NCBI RefSeq assembly: GCF_023053635.1
Contig: NC_086192.1
Coordinates: 15,848,001-15,912,000 of the forward strand
DNA length: 64,000 nt
Origin: Elgaria multicarinata webbii
Taxonomy: Eukaryota > Chordata > Lepidosauria > Squamata > Anguidae
Reading direction: 5' to 3'
Positions 32,801 through 44,800 of this stretch are shown piece after piece (the stretch's first letter is position 1; each line of letters begins with the position of its first letter). The translations under genes and the position numbers were made by a program. Under the pieces are notes generated by a model. It saw only the letters and a program-made list of their open reading frames with translations, did not search any database and was not told where the DNA came from.

Positions 32801-35800
32801 GGCGGCACCGGGGGAGGGCTGTTTGGGGGCAGGTGTCTGGAGCCCAGCGCCTGCTTCCAAGGGCAGGGCAGCCACAGCCGGCTGGATTTCCCGGCGAGGC
32901 TTGTGCTGGAATGGCCAGAGCAGCCCGGGGGCTTCAGCCCTTCTTTCAAAGGCCACTGGCCGCTGAGGCACAGTCCAGCAGCCCACAAGTGCCGGCCGCT
33001 CAGCCGCTTGTTACAACAGCCGTAAGAGAGGAGTCGCCGGGGGGCCCCGTCACCCCCAGGAAGCGAAGCCCCCAGGCCCTGGAAACTCTCCCAGTTGCCT
33101 CCCAGGAGAGAGAATTCACTCGTCTGGCTCTGAGAAATCCCTTTTCGCCACAACTCCGGCGGCCCTTTCCCTGCTTGGCGGACCTCTCCCTCTCCGCACC
33201 GGACGCTGCCATTTGGGCCGTCCTTCTGCTTCTCTTCAGCATCCTGTTTTGGGCCACTCGGAGTGGGTGGGCTCCAGTTGGGAGCGCTTGCTGATGGCTG
33301 GAGGGAGGGGCCTGGGCGGCAGGGTTCGACGAGGTCCCAGGGGCTGTTGGGTTCTGGGCCAACGCCTTTCACATGGTTGCAGGGAAACTTTTCAAACGGC
33401 TCTTCTGTTCTGGTCGGATCCTCGGAAGGTTTCTGTCGCCCAGCAGCGCATGGAGCTGGGAGCGGGTCTTCTGCCGCTTCTGGACTCGCTTCGCTTACTG
33501 TTTCGACCTCAAGAGATGTGCTGTTCAATTGCCGAGAGACCCTGAGGTCCGGTAGTGCCTGTGACTGATCGATTCTGTGACCATCAGAGCTGCTACCGCT
33601 GGCATTCCGTGGGGGATGGAGTTGCTGCTGCTGCTGCTGCTGCTGCCGCCACTCAGGGACCTGAGCTGGTCCCTCTACTGTGCCGTCTTTGCCCGCCAAC
33701 ATCTCCTCGGCATTGGGGTGCCTGGGCTCCAGGCCTACCCTCATCTCCTGACAGTGGTTGTTCAAGTTCGGATCACTCGATGTGCGAGTCAGCAGGCTGC
33801 CAGGGTCGCAGGCTGAGAGAAGGTCGTCCATGGATCTTGTCTTTGGTAACCTAAAACCCCCAAAGATAGTTCAGGCATCAGAGAAAGGACCAGAAACAGG
33901 AACAGGCTCTCACACACATGCACACACAGGGGATTGGTGTCACTCCTCTCTTAACTGGAAGCCTGTCAGCCGTTATGAGCACTGGGAGAATTACAAGTGT
34001 TTTTGTCAGGGCTAAAGCAGCTTCTACTAGTCTCTTTCCCAGATGTAAATGCTCAGGACTTTGCTGAACAGGAAAATATCTGTTACTGAATATCAGTAAA
34101 TATGTGGAGAGGAGAACTATCCAGGCAATATGATGCACCATTTGGCATTTCAAAATGTACCTTACAAGGTCTCGCCCCACCCTGCAAAATTACCCTGTGA
34201 GTAATTATTGCCTAAGTGGAAATATTCTTTCCTGATCCGTTAGATTAACATGACAGACCCCTGGCCCCTCAAGTAAATGGCGGTATTTACAAGTAACTCT
34301 TTTAAGGTTTATAGAGCAGTGGAAAACAATGGAAAACACAAGTGGATAAATGACGAAAACGGAAGCACGCAGGGGCCCGACCCACCGGGGGTTTCTCTCG
34401 CAGAAGCCCACTAGGGTCAGTGGAAACTAGGCAAGGGAATGGAAAGAGTTGGGGTGCACCATACAGATAGGCCCTGATGTAACAATGCAACGTGGGCATC
34501 CTTTGAAACCTTAACCTTGTACAGCTCCTAGGGCTAGGGCTCTTCGTTTATTTATTCCCTTCCCATATCACCCAAAAGCCGAAGCTCTCTTTGCCTTACC
34601 TGTCAAGAGACCTGCTGCTAAACTCCTGGCTTTGTGATCCAGAAGGCAGGTAAAGGTCCATGCCCTCTTCTCCTAGAGGGCAGGGGGAGGATGTTGGGAG
34701 ATACACCGCCGTCCAGAGGTGCAGCGCTCGGACATGGCACACCGGATGCAGCACCTGCCAGGAAAGGCAGCGGGAAGCAAAGTCAGGAGCAGGCCAGGCC
34801 ACCGTCCCCCTCCCGGCCAGGTACACGTGAGAATCCCACTCACCTGCTCATTACCAGGCACATAGAGCAGGTTATGGAAGTTCTTGTTGCCGGCTCTCAA
34901 CAGGGACCAGACCGAGCAGGTGCGCTTGGCAATGTTGTGGACCTCGCGCTCACAAGGGCTGTTTCCAAGGAAGGTCCCATAAAGGCAGGAGTAGGTGTGC
35001 TGCACCAACTTCACCTGTGGCACCGAGAGAAACACGTTAAGGCTTTGGGTCAACTCTCAGCGGAGCCCTGTCTGAGAGAGAGTAACCATATGCTTCTGAG
35101 ATGATGATATTATTATTATTATTATTATTATTATTAGTATCCCGCCTTTTGCCCAATGCTGGGCCTCAAGGCAGCCTTACAAAGTTTAAAATATACATGG
35201 GGGGGGGGGGGGAGAGGGAAACAAAACCATAAACAATTTAAAAATACACAACAAAATTATAAGACATTAACATAGATGGAGAGCCAGATTATTCTCCAAA
35301 GGCCTGCTGGAACAAAAAAGTTTTAGCCTGCTTCCGAAAGCCCATCAAGGAGGGAGCCAGCCTAGGTTCCCCGGGAAGAGAGTTCCAGAGCACCAGAGCA
35401 GCCACCGAGAAGGCCCTCTCCCGTGTTCCCACCAAGTGCGCCTGTGAAGATGGTGGGACTGAAAGAAGGGCTTCTCCAGAAGATCTCAAAGCACGGGCAG
35501 GCTCATAAGGGAGAATACGGCCTTTCAGATAACCTGGACCCGAGCCATATAGGGCTTTAGAGGTCATAACCAGCACTTTGAATTGAGCCCGGAAACGGAA
35601 CGGAAGCCAGTGGAGCTGTTTTAACAGGGGAGTTGTCTGCTCCCTGTAACCAGCCCCGGTCAACAATCTGGCCGCAGCTCTTTGAACCAGCTGGAGTTTC
35701 CGAACACTCTTCAAAGGCAGCCCCACGTAGAGCGCGTTGCAGTAATCTAATCGGGATGTAACTAAGGCATGTGTCACCGTGGCCAGGTGTGACATCTCTA

Positions 35801-38800
35801 GGAACGGGCACAGCTGGCGCACTAGCTTTAACTGCGCAAATGAACTTCTGGCCACCGCCGAAACCTGGGCATCCAGGCATATATTATATATATATATATA
35901 TTATTGTATACTCTGCCATGAGCCTCTAGTAGAAATCTAAAACTAATAAATACATAAAAGAGAAATGAATGTTTGTGATGTCTTTGCAAATTTCTTGGAT
36001 TATTATATATTATAGGCCTTTTGAATTCAGACGACTGATGCCCACGATGACTTAGGTATGCTGACATTAATGCTGCATGAAGAGAGGGAAAACTGTACTA
36101 CATTGTTACACACAGTTGTTATACACAACCCTGGACTCTTTGGGACTTCTTCCGTAGTTTAGGTATTTTTCAATAAAACAACTGTGGTACACACTCAACG
36201 GCAACGTTTGCACATAACTCAGGTTGTCTGGCTTATTCTGGTACGGTGAACGAGCCTGGAAGGTCCTGCTTTGCAAAACCGGGTAAAACTAACCAGAAGA
36301 TATTAACTGAACTTGGCATCCAAACTCAGACAAAATGATTTTGTGTGAGCTGAGAGAAACACACGCCTTTCAAAGGGCTTCAAATTTAGAAAGCTCCGTC
36401 TAATAAAGAGAACGTCTTTATTCTACAGCAGCCTCCCCAACTGGGTGCCTTCCAGACGTGTTGGATTGCAACTCCCATAAGTTGGGAATTATGGGAGTTG
36501 CAGTGTAGCACAGCTGGAGGGCACCAGGTTGAGGAAGGGTGTTCTAACAACTAACATTGTAGCATGCTGAAGACGAGCTCCAAGAAGAATAAAAGCTGAG
36601 CTAGAACGGCCAGATAAAAAGCAAAGAGTGACGTAGCATTCACAGCGTCACAATGCTAGTCCAGACTTATTCTTCGAACCAAACTTGTCATGTGCCACGG
36701 GCACTCTCCTACGAGGAAGGCCGGCCTGTGGAAAAATGATGATTTCCCTTGGGGTTGCCCAGACGCATCTCTACAGGAGGCTTGCTCTTACCAAGAAAGC
36801 TTCGTTGAATTCAAAAAGGCAGGGGAATTGCTTGAGCAGCTGGTGGATGGAATCCAGCCACTGCAGAAACACGGGGCACTGCTCGTTCTGATCCTCAGCC
36901 TTTTCCTGGTGTCCACAGCGGTCTCCAAACTTGTGGCCAAAGTCCAGCCAGTCAGATTCCACCAGCACCTGGAAACCCTGGTGAGAAAGGAGAGTGTAAA
37001 ACGTCAGCACTCCAAGACCCTGTGGGCAGGCCACGTCAACCCGGCAAACCTTGCTGCCTCGCAGGTCTGGAACTCCTCCCCCGGACACACTGTGCGGTGC
37101 TGCCTCTCAACCTCAAAATCCCTCCTCAAAATCTGCCCTTTTTGCAAGGTCTTTGGCTGCTTCCTGACGAGGTGTTTAACGTGCATTTGGACCTGTCTCA
37201 CTGACGGAATTTTACAGGGAGGCCCAGATGAGAAGCTCATCCACGTGTAACCCTCATCCTGTGTTTTCCCATTGTTTCTTCCGCCTTTTTTCCGTTAAGG
37301 AAGAAAAGATGGAGGCCTTCTAATTCTTAGTGCTAGGAGTCCTCCATCTAGAAGTACCCTTCGACTTAGCTTCTTAGTCCTTGTTCCTAACTGGAGCCAA
37401 GCTTAAGTTCAGGCAACGGCCTTTGTTTACTTTCATCCCTTGCTAACCTCATGGCCTTCTTTGTGCTTTCTTTTATGTTCCCACATTGTTCCTGGGGGGC
37501 TGGGCCCTCTCTACTTTTGCTTATGAAGTTCTAAAAGGTGTGTGTGTGGGGGAAGAGAACCTTTTTCCTGTCAAGGACTACATTCCTTTGAAGGTAACCT
37601 GTTTGGGCTGAATGCCAGCAATGTGTGGAGGCAGCCAGGGCTAAAAGGACCACCCTTTTCTTTCCTCTCCTTCCTACTACTTCCTTCCACCACTACCACA
37701 CACACCTTTCTTTCTGCCACCCCTTCTCTCTCCTTTTCCACCCCACTTAGCAGGCTACCAGGGGAGGCATAGATTACTTTTGCCAGAGGTTTGGAGAAAT
37801 CGCTTCCAGGCGGCTTTTCTAATTTGGCCACGGCCTCATGAAATTAGGCCTTGGACTGCAGGTTGCCCACCCCCCTGCTCTAGAAAATGCCACGCACACG
37901 GTCCACACCGTCACAGCCGCAACGTATCAAACCAACCACGTACGGCACATGTCCTTCTTCTCGACTGGATGAACCCTCAAACTAAAAAGTGCCATTTTCA
38001 ATTCACAAGATAATACAGGCTTATACTAAAGCATGGAAGAGAACACAAGATGCAAACTTACCGCCTCCAATGACAGACCGTCAGACCAGCAGGAAAAAGA
38101 GGAAGCGTGGGGGAAGCGTGAAAATAGCTTTCGGTCTGTCTTGCTTTGGGCAATTCTGCAAAGCAACTGAAGCAACGAACCCACCCCGGCCCATTTCCCC
38201 CACCCTTCCCGTTTGCACGCAAGGCGCCGCTGACGCGGCTGAGGCACCGTACCTCCATCGTCCTGTAATAGGGGTCCAGAAGAATCTTCGCCAAGGCGAC
38301 AATTTGAGGGGTTCTGTCCCAACCGTCTGAGCAGTGAACCAGCACAGGGCGCCCCTCTCGGTCGACAGCATTGGAGACCAGCACAGCCGCCTTCAGCATG
38401 ATGGAGAGGTGCTGCAGCCACTTGGTGCTCTCGAGAGCCGACAGCCAGCTGTGGGCACAGGGGGAGGGGAGAGTCTGAGCCCTCTTCAGACTGCCAGGAG
38501 GAACCATTCTAAGGCGGGGTGGGCAACCTACGGCCCTCCAGATGTTTTGTCCTAAAACTCCCATCGTCCTGCACCACTGGTTATGCGGACTAAGGCTGAT
38601 GGGAACTGAACCGCCCAGAGAGCTTCGGCTATTGGGCAGTATAAAAATGTAATAAAATAAATAAATAAATAAATAAATAGGCCAAAACATCTGGAGGGCC
38701 GCGCATTGCTTACCCCTGCTTTAAGAGTTGGAAAGAGAGGATTCAAACCCAATGCTTGCTAGACAAGAAACAGTATAGAACAGCCTTCCCGAAGCTGGTG

Positions 38801-41800
38801 CCCTCCAGATCAGTTGGGCTACAACTCCCATCATCCTCTGCCAGCAGGCTGGGTAGATGATTCCTACTGAGATCGAGCGAAGACCCGGCCCTCCTCCTTT
38901 TCCAAGGAGGACGAAGGGAGCTCCTACCCAAGGACATGAGAAGGGGCGAAAGGTGTCAGCCACCGTCAACTGCAACGTTACAGAGGACACCGCCTCCTGC
39001 TCTTTACACCGCTAGCCCTCAATAAGGGAGGAAGGAACATTTCCATGGCAACAGGGGAAAAGGAGGGGCTGGCCTGAAAGATGAGGCTGGCCTAAAAAGA
39101 CGCAGCGAAAAAGACAGGAGCAGAGAGAGAAATAATCCCTATTGGGGTCACCGCTCTGTGGGGTGGGAAGGAGCAGCCGAGAGAAGGTGGAGCAGCCGTG
39201 GGGAGAGTGGCCATATAAGCAACCCAGATCTAAGAGATGGTGTTGATGTAGTGGGCAGACGGACCGGGGAGACTGAGGTCAAATCCACACTCAACCATGA
39301 AACCTGCAAGGGGACGCTGGGGCGGTCACCATCTCTCAGAGTCTCAGGATAAAACGGGTGGGGGAGGGTGATGCAGGTTGCTCTGAGCACCTTGGGAAAA
39401 AGGACAGGATCCCCCTTGCCCCATGAACCTGCCCTTCAGCTCCTTCCCTGCATCACCAAAAGCTGGCCAGCAGAGAGTAGGAAGCAGCCCACCAGTAGAA
39501 TTCCTTCCCCTTCCCTTTACTTTTCCTCTGCTGTGATCTTTTTTAGATCGCCAGCCTCCAGGCAGGGACTGTCTTGTTCAACTGGTGGTAGGTAAACCGC
39601 TCTGGAAGCCTTTTTTGGCTGAGGAGCGACATAAAAAGACTTCAGATAAGTAAAATAAACCAATTCCTTCCCGAAGCATGCTGTGAGGTGCCTTTTAATC
39701 GGATCTCATTTGATTTTGTTTTTTTAAAAACTGCCCCCTGCCGCCGGTGTAAGTTTAACTTGCCCATTTGTGTAGTTCCAAGTGGGTTACCTGCTTTGTA
39801 AAGTGCTTTGGATATTTTAAAACAGAAGAGCAGGAGAGAAATAAATCAGTATGATACAATAGAACTACAAAGAACCTTACGGGAGCCCCGTCAGGTCAGG
39901 TCACGACTCCATCTAGCCTAGTATGGTGTTTCCAACGATGGTCAGCCAGATGCCTGGGGGAAGCTCTCGAGAAGGACGCGAAGGCAATAAGCCATACAGA
40001 CGGAGAGAGAAGATCGCTCTCCCAACGGAACGGGGCTTCGTACCCAACCAGATCCATAATTCCCTAGATTTCCAGCAGTGGGAAGGAGTGTGCCTTACAG
40101 TCAGGTTCTGACCAGGAGGCTCCAGGAGTGAACCCTCATCCTAAATCAAAGGCATATCAGCCTGTAACAACCGCTGAATGCTGGCTAGAACTTACTTGCT
40201 GGGGTCGGGCATCTGGCTGCAGACAGCCCGCAAGTACTGGAAGCTGTTCCGGATGGAATGGATGTTGGCCATGCCCATGAACACCACTTCACAGTTTGGG
40301 TAATATTCTGAAACAAAGCACAGAGGGAGTCCATTGGCTGGGCGCTGGGGGTCAAGGAGCACGTCTTTCAGGAGGACTCTGTCCTCTCCTCCCACCTGTA
40401 CCTGTGCTAGAAACGACCCAGGTCACAAGGAACAGCAGGCTGTTTGTGTACATGAACATGCAGATACATTATGCAAGTGGATACATTTCGAGAAAGGCTC
40501 CCGGGTGGGTTCTGCAGTCCAATGTCTCAGTCTGGGCAAAATAGGTTTCCTTCTCCCTCGGGATGTGATCCCTGTCCCCCTTCCTAACGCGTTAACCACA
40601 GAGATAGAAAGAAACTGGGGTGGGGTGGGGCGGGGCGCAGAGCCACACCCAACACTTCCTTTTGCTCATGTGCCACCTGGGCAGCTGGAGAGTTCAGCAG
40701 CCACTGTAGTGCCCAAAGAAGGGCCACGCCTACCTTCGCATTCACAGCCTCCTCCTTTGGCTCGGTTGGCCACCGCGGCGGTGTAGGACCGGGCGTCCAG
40801 AATCAGCAGTTTCTGAGGCGTTGCTGAACACTCCACGCTTGAACACGCAGTCAGCGATGAATCTGCAAAGAGGACAGTCTGGATTCTGCCGCCTCATGAC
40901 CAGGCGCTAACGGTACATACAGTCTGCCTGGGAATACGGAATTCAGGGGGAAAGCTGGGACCCAAGGGAGAACTGAGAAGATACGCTGGGCAAACGGGAC
41001 GTTGATACCGTATTTCTTCGATTCTAAGACGCACTTTTCCCCCTAAATAAACAGCTCTAAAAATGGGGTGCGTCTTAGAATCGATGGCGTCTTAGAATCG
41101 AAGCAATATGGTAGATGCAAAAAGACTCTATCCTATTAAAAAAGGGTCTGAAACATCCATTCTCTCTAGCTTTATTGCTTTTAGAAAGCTGAGCAAGCCG
41201 GGGTTTTTAAGATTGCTTTGCAGGCTGATTGGGGCCTACAGCGTGCCCCGTGCAGCTCCGGCCCTCGTCAGCCGCGCCGGGAAGACTTGTAACCGGTTGG
41301 CTTGTAACCCCCTCCCTCCGCCCTGTTCTCACACAACGGCCCCCACTTCAGTGGGTTCAAAGAAGAACTGGGGGGGGGGGATTATATTTCATCACTTCTC
41401 GTGATTTGCGGTTTTGGTGTCCCAGTGGCTCAGTTGGGTTAGAAAAGATTTCCACCTCAATACAATCCTGGGGTCTTCCTTTCCTCTCCCTGGGGGCTTC
41501 CAGCTGCATCTCCCCCACCAAATCCTTTCAACAGATCACCCACTTTTGGCCTGGAGGCCATGGCTTGACTTCTGGAGGGCTGATGGGTGCATGAGCCCAA
41601 GTAATAAAGGGGGCTGCTCTGAAGGGGCCTGCAGGGCTACAATCTCATCGTCTACATGCCTCCGGTTGCTAGAAACGAGACCACGGTGCAACACTGCCAC
41701 GGCAAAGGAGCCAAACTCGGCAGAAGGGAAACAGGGGACAGGCGCACATTTTACTTACCAAACCCCGCGTCGCAGGCCTCGTTCCCATCGCTGAGCCCCG

Positions 41801-44800
41801 AATGTGGGGTCCCCCCGGCCAGCCTTTGTCCAGGGTTCAAGGCACAGGCTTTGGCAATGGAGGTTACCAGGTACTCGTCGTCGGCGTTGCGCCAGCCCCA
41901 CCAGCTTATCTCGGGCTGGCTGCAGCGTGCGATCACTGCCCCGTTGCGCAGGTGTCTGAAAGAGAAGCCGCGGCCTGTTAGGCGCTAGAATTCCCGGGCC
42001 AAGGTTCAAGAAGCCGGTTTCGTCTTCCTCATCGAAAAGCCAAACCACCCTTCACGTGATACTGGATTAGCGGCAACTTAGCGGCCTTCCGCTGGGGATG
42101 ATTGCCACTGTAGTCCAACACATCTGGAGGGCGCCATGTCAGGGAAGTCAGTTCAATGCTGAAAGAGAGGTGGGGTATGTACCTATATACAACCACTGGA
42201 ATCCTTTTCCAAGACCGGAAGGAAGCCACGTTCTCCAGCTCTTTGTCAGTGATCCAGACAGGAACCAAGAGTTTCTGTGGGTAGCTGGTACACAGCCTAG
42301 GAAGGAAAAGAACACAGGCTGCTGATCAGACCACGAGGCAGGAATAAAGGAGACCAATCCCCAAACTTTTTAACTCGCAAGGTCATGCATGTTTGGGGAT
42401 CACGAAGACGCACTTTTGAAATTTTCCAAAATGGGCTATTCAACTGGAATTAAAGGAGACGGGGTAGCTTAGTTGATGACAATAATATAAGAGTATCTCA
42501 GGAGGAAAGGAACCTCTCGTGCAAGCACTGAGTCATTACTGACTCTCGGAGGGACGCCAGCTTTCGCTGACGTTTTCTTGGCAGGCCTTATAGCGGGGTG
42601 GTTCGCCGTTGCCTTCCCCGGCCGTGATGACCTTTCCCCCAGCTAACTGGGTACTCATTTTACCGACCTCGGGAGGATGGAAGGCTGAGTCGACCCAAGC
42701 CGGCTGCCTGAAACCAGTTTCCGCTGGGATCGAACTCAGGCCATGGGGAGAGTTTCAGCTGCAGAAACTGCTGCTTTACCGCTCTGCGCCACACGAGGCT
42801 CTCAGTTGATCACAATCACAATAAAGGGACAGTTCGTTGATCACAAGGTGGCTATAAGATAACCACATAATGTGGTTATCAAACGGCAGCAAATGCCGTT
42901 CTACCTATTTCTGAGCAGGCCTGGTTCTCTTTTGACTAGGGGGCGCCAAGGATTACCCAAACGCCTCTTAAGTCAGAATCCCCTCCCCTAAATAGACACA
43001 ACACCACAGCAAGCTTGGTTTGAATCTGACTCACGGCACCAGGGGCAGAGAGGAAGTTTAGCCTCCCCCCTGAGGGGATTCTTTTATTTTCTTCTGCTAG
43101 AGGGAACAGTAAACGTTCACCAGGACTCCTCTTCCTCCTGTTTTTTCCCCATGTAAACTGCCTTTTGTCAATGTGCTCATCAATAAAATAAAATGCTACC
43201 CTTGCTGGCAATGATGTAGTGAAGGCAAAAATTCTGCTCTTCCCTTTAAGCCTGACCTCTACTGAAATATATGGGGTGTGTGTGTGTGTGTTGACAACAC
43301 ACAGTGCCGGAATATTTGCATTCTAAACACTTCCCCCATACATACACACAAACACACACACACACAGAGTCATAATGACGGCCTTTTACTACAGTAGGAT
43401 AAATGCCACAGTGCGGCACTCCTAGCCTGAACTGCGTTACGCATCCTGCACCACAACAGATGCTGGTTGTGCATCTCCAGATCACTCACAAGACGGCGGG
43501 TGCAATGCTGTGGATTCCTCCCCCCCCCCCCCGTTTCTCCCACAAGGGTCAGGCAAATCGATGACTCACTTGTAGTTCTTGTTGATGTCGGAAACTCTCC
43601 ACACGTTCTGCAAGTCGAAGCCCATCCGGGCCAGCTCCATCTCAAACCGGTATTTGATGTGGTCTCCTGGCAAGGAGCAAGCAGGGAACTACAGTCAGTA
43701 CCCAGATTCCAACTACAGTCAGTACGCAGTACCCCACTTCCCCACCCCCTATTAAAATGGCAGGGAAGGGATTAACAGAGGGCAGCTCAATAAGCCAGGG
43801 GTGCAGAATCTCACTCAGCCTGAGGGCTAAATTCCTTTTCAGAGAACCTCTAAGAAGCCCCATTCCAATGGTGGGCGGGACTAAAGGCAAAAAGGGGCAG
43901 GGCCAAAATACAGGGCGCGGGGATAGAAACCCACCCATGTATTTTAGTTTAAGGCTTTTACTGCCAGTAAGTGAGCCTCGTGTGGCGCAGAGCGGTGAAG
44001 CAGCAGTTTCTGCAGCTGAAACTCTCCCCACAGCCTGGGTTCGATCCCAGCGGAAGCTGGTTTCAGGCAGCCGGCTCGGGTCGACTCAGCCTTCCATCCT
44101 CCCGAGGTTGGTAAACTGAGTACCCAGTTAGCTGGGGGAAAGGTAATGACGGCCGGGGAAGGCAACGGCGAACCACCCCGCTATAAGGCTTGCCAAGAAA
44201 ACGTCAGCGAAAGCTGGCGTCCCTCCGAGAGTCAGTAATGACTCAGTGCTTGCAAGAGAGGTTCCTTTCCTTTCCAAGTGAGCCTTAGAAGAAACATTTC
44301 AAGCTTTGCTGAACTGCCCATTTCAGAACGGGGAGAAAACTGTACAAAAGCCAGGAAAATCACCAAACGACTAATAGTTGGGAGAAAGGGCCTCGGGGAA
44401 GCAGGACTCCAGAGGGTTGGATCTGGCCCCTGACGCCCTGCCCCTCCGCAGCACGCCGTGCGAGCCGGCTGCTGTTCGCCCCTTGTAACCGCTTGGGATA
44501 CGATGCCCAGGAACTCACCTGGGCAGCAAAGGTGAGCGTGCTGGTCCTCCTCATCCGCACAGACGCCCAAGCACCAGGCGTGGTAAGCGAACGCAAACAG
44601 GTCTTCCGGCTTGGTGGGGCGAGCGATGGCTCGGCTCAGCCTTTTCAGCCAGTCCTGGCATTGCTTGAAAGTAGAGAAATGGCACCTGCGAGAGACACAG
44701 AGATCTAGCCATGCCCAGGAAAGCAAGACCGGCAAAGGGGGGATTTCATTCCGCTGAACCCCAAAAGGGCGGAGGGGAGATAAACACCCACAGAAAAATA

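Noticed and set aside
35289-35855. Possible host gene with 189 open codons
   Set aside because: Sequence such as [15 protein letters not shown] and [15 protein letters not shown] is L2-type reverse transcriptase; a LINE tail follows. The open frames at 45268-45630 and 51983-52363 are rejected for the same reason.
43972-44060. tRNA-like A and B boxes (also at 42.7, 48.0, 53.5 and 58.6 kb)
   Set aside because: They are heads of SINEs with SINE bodies attached and cannot fold as complete tRNAs.
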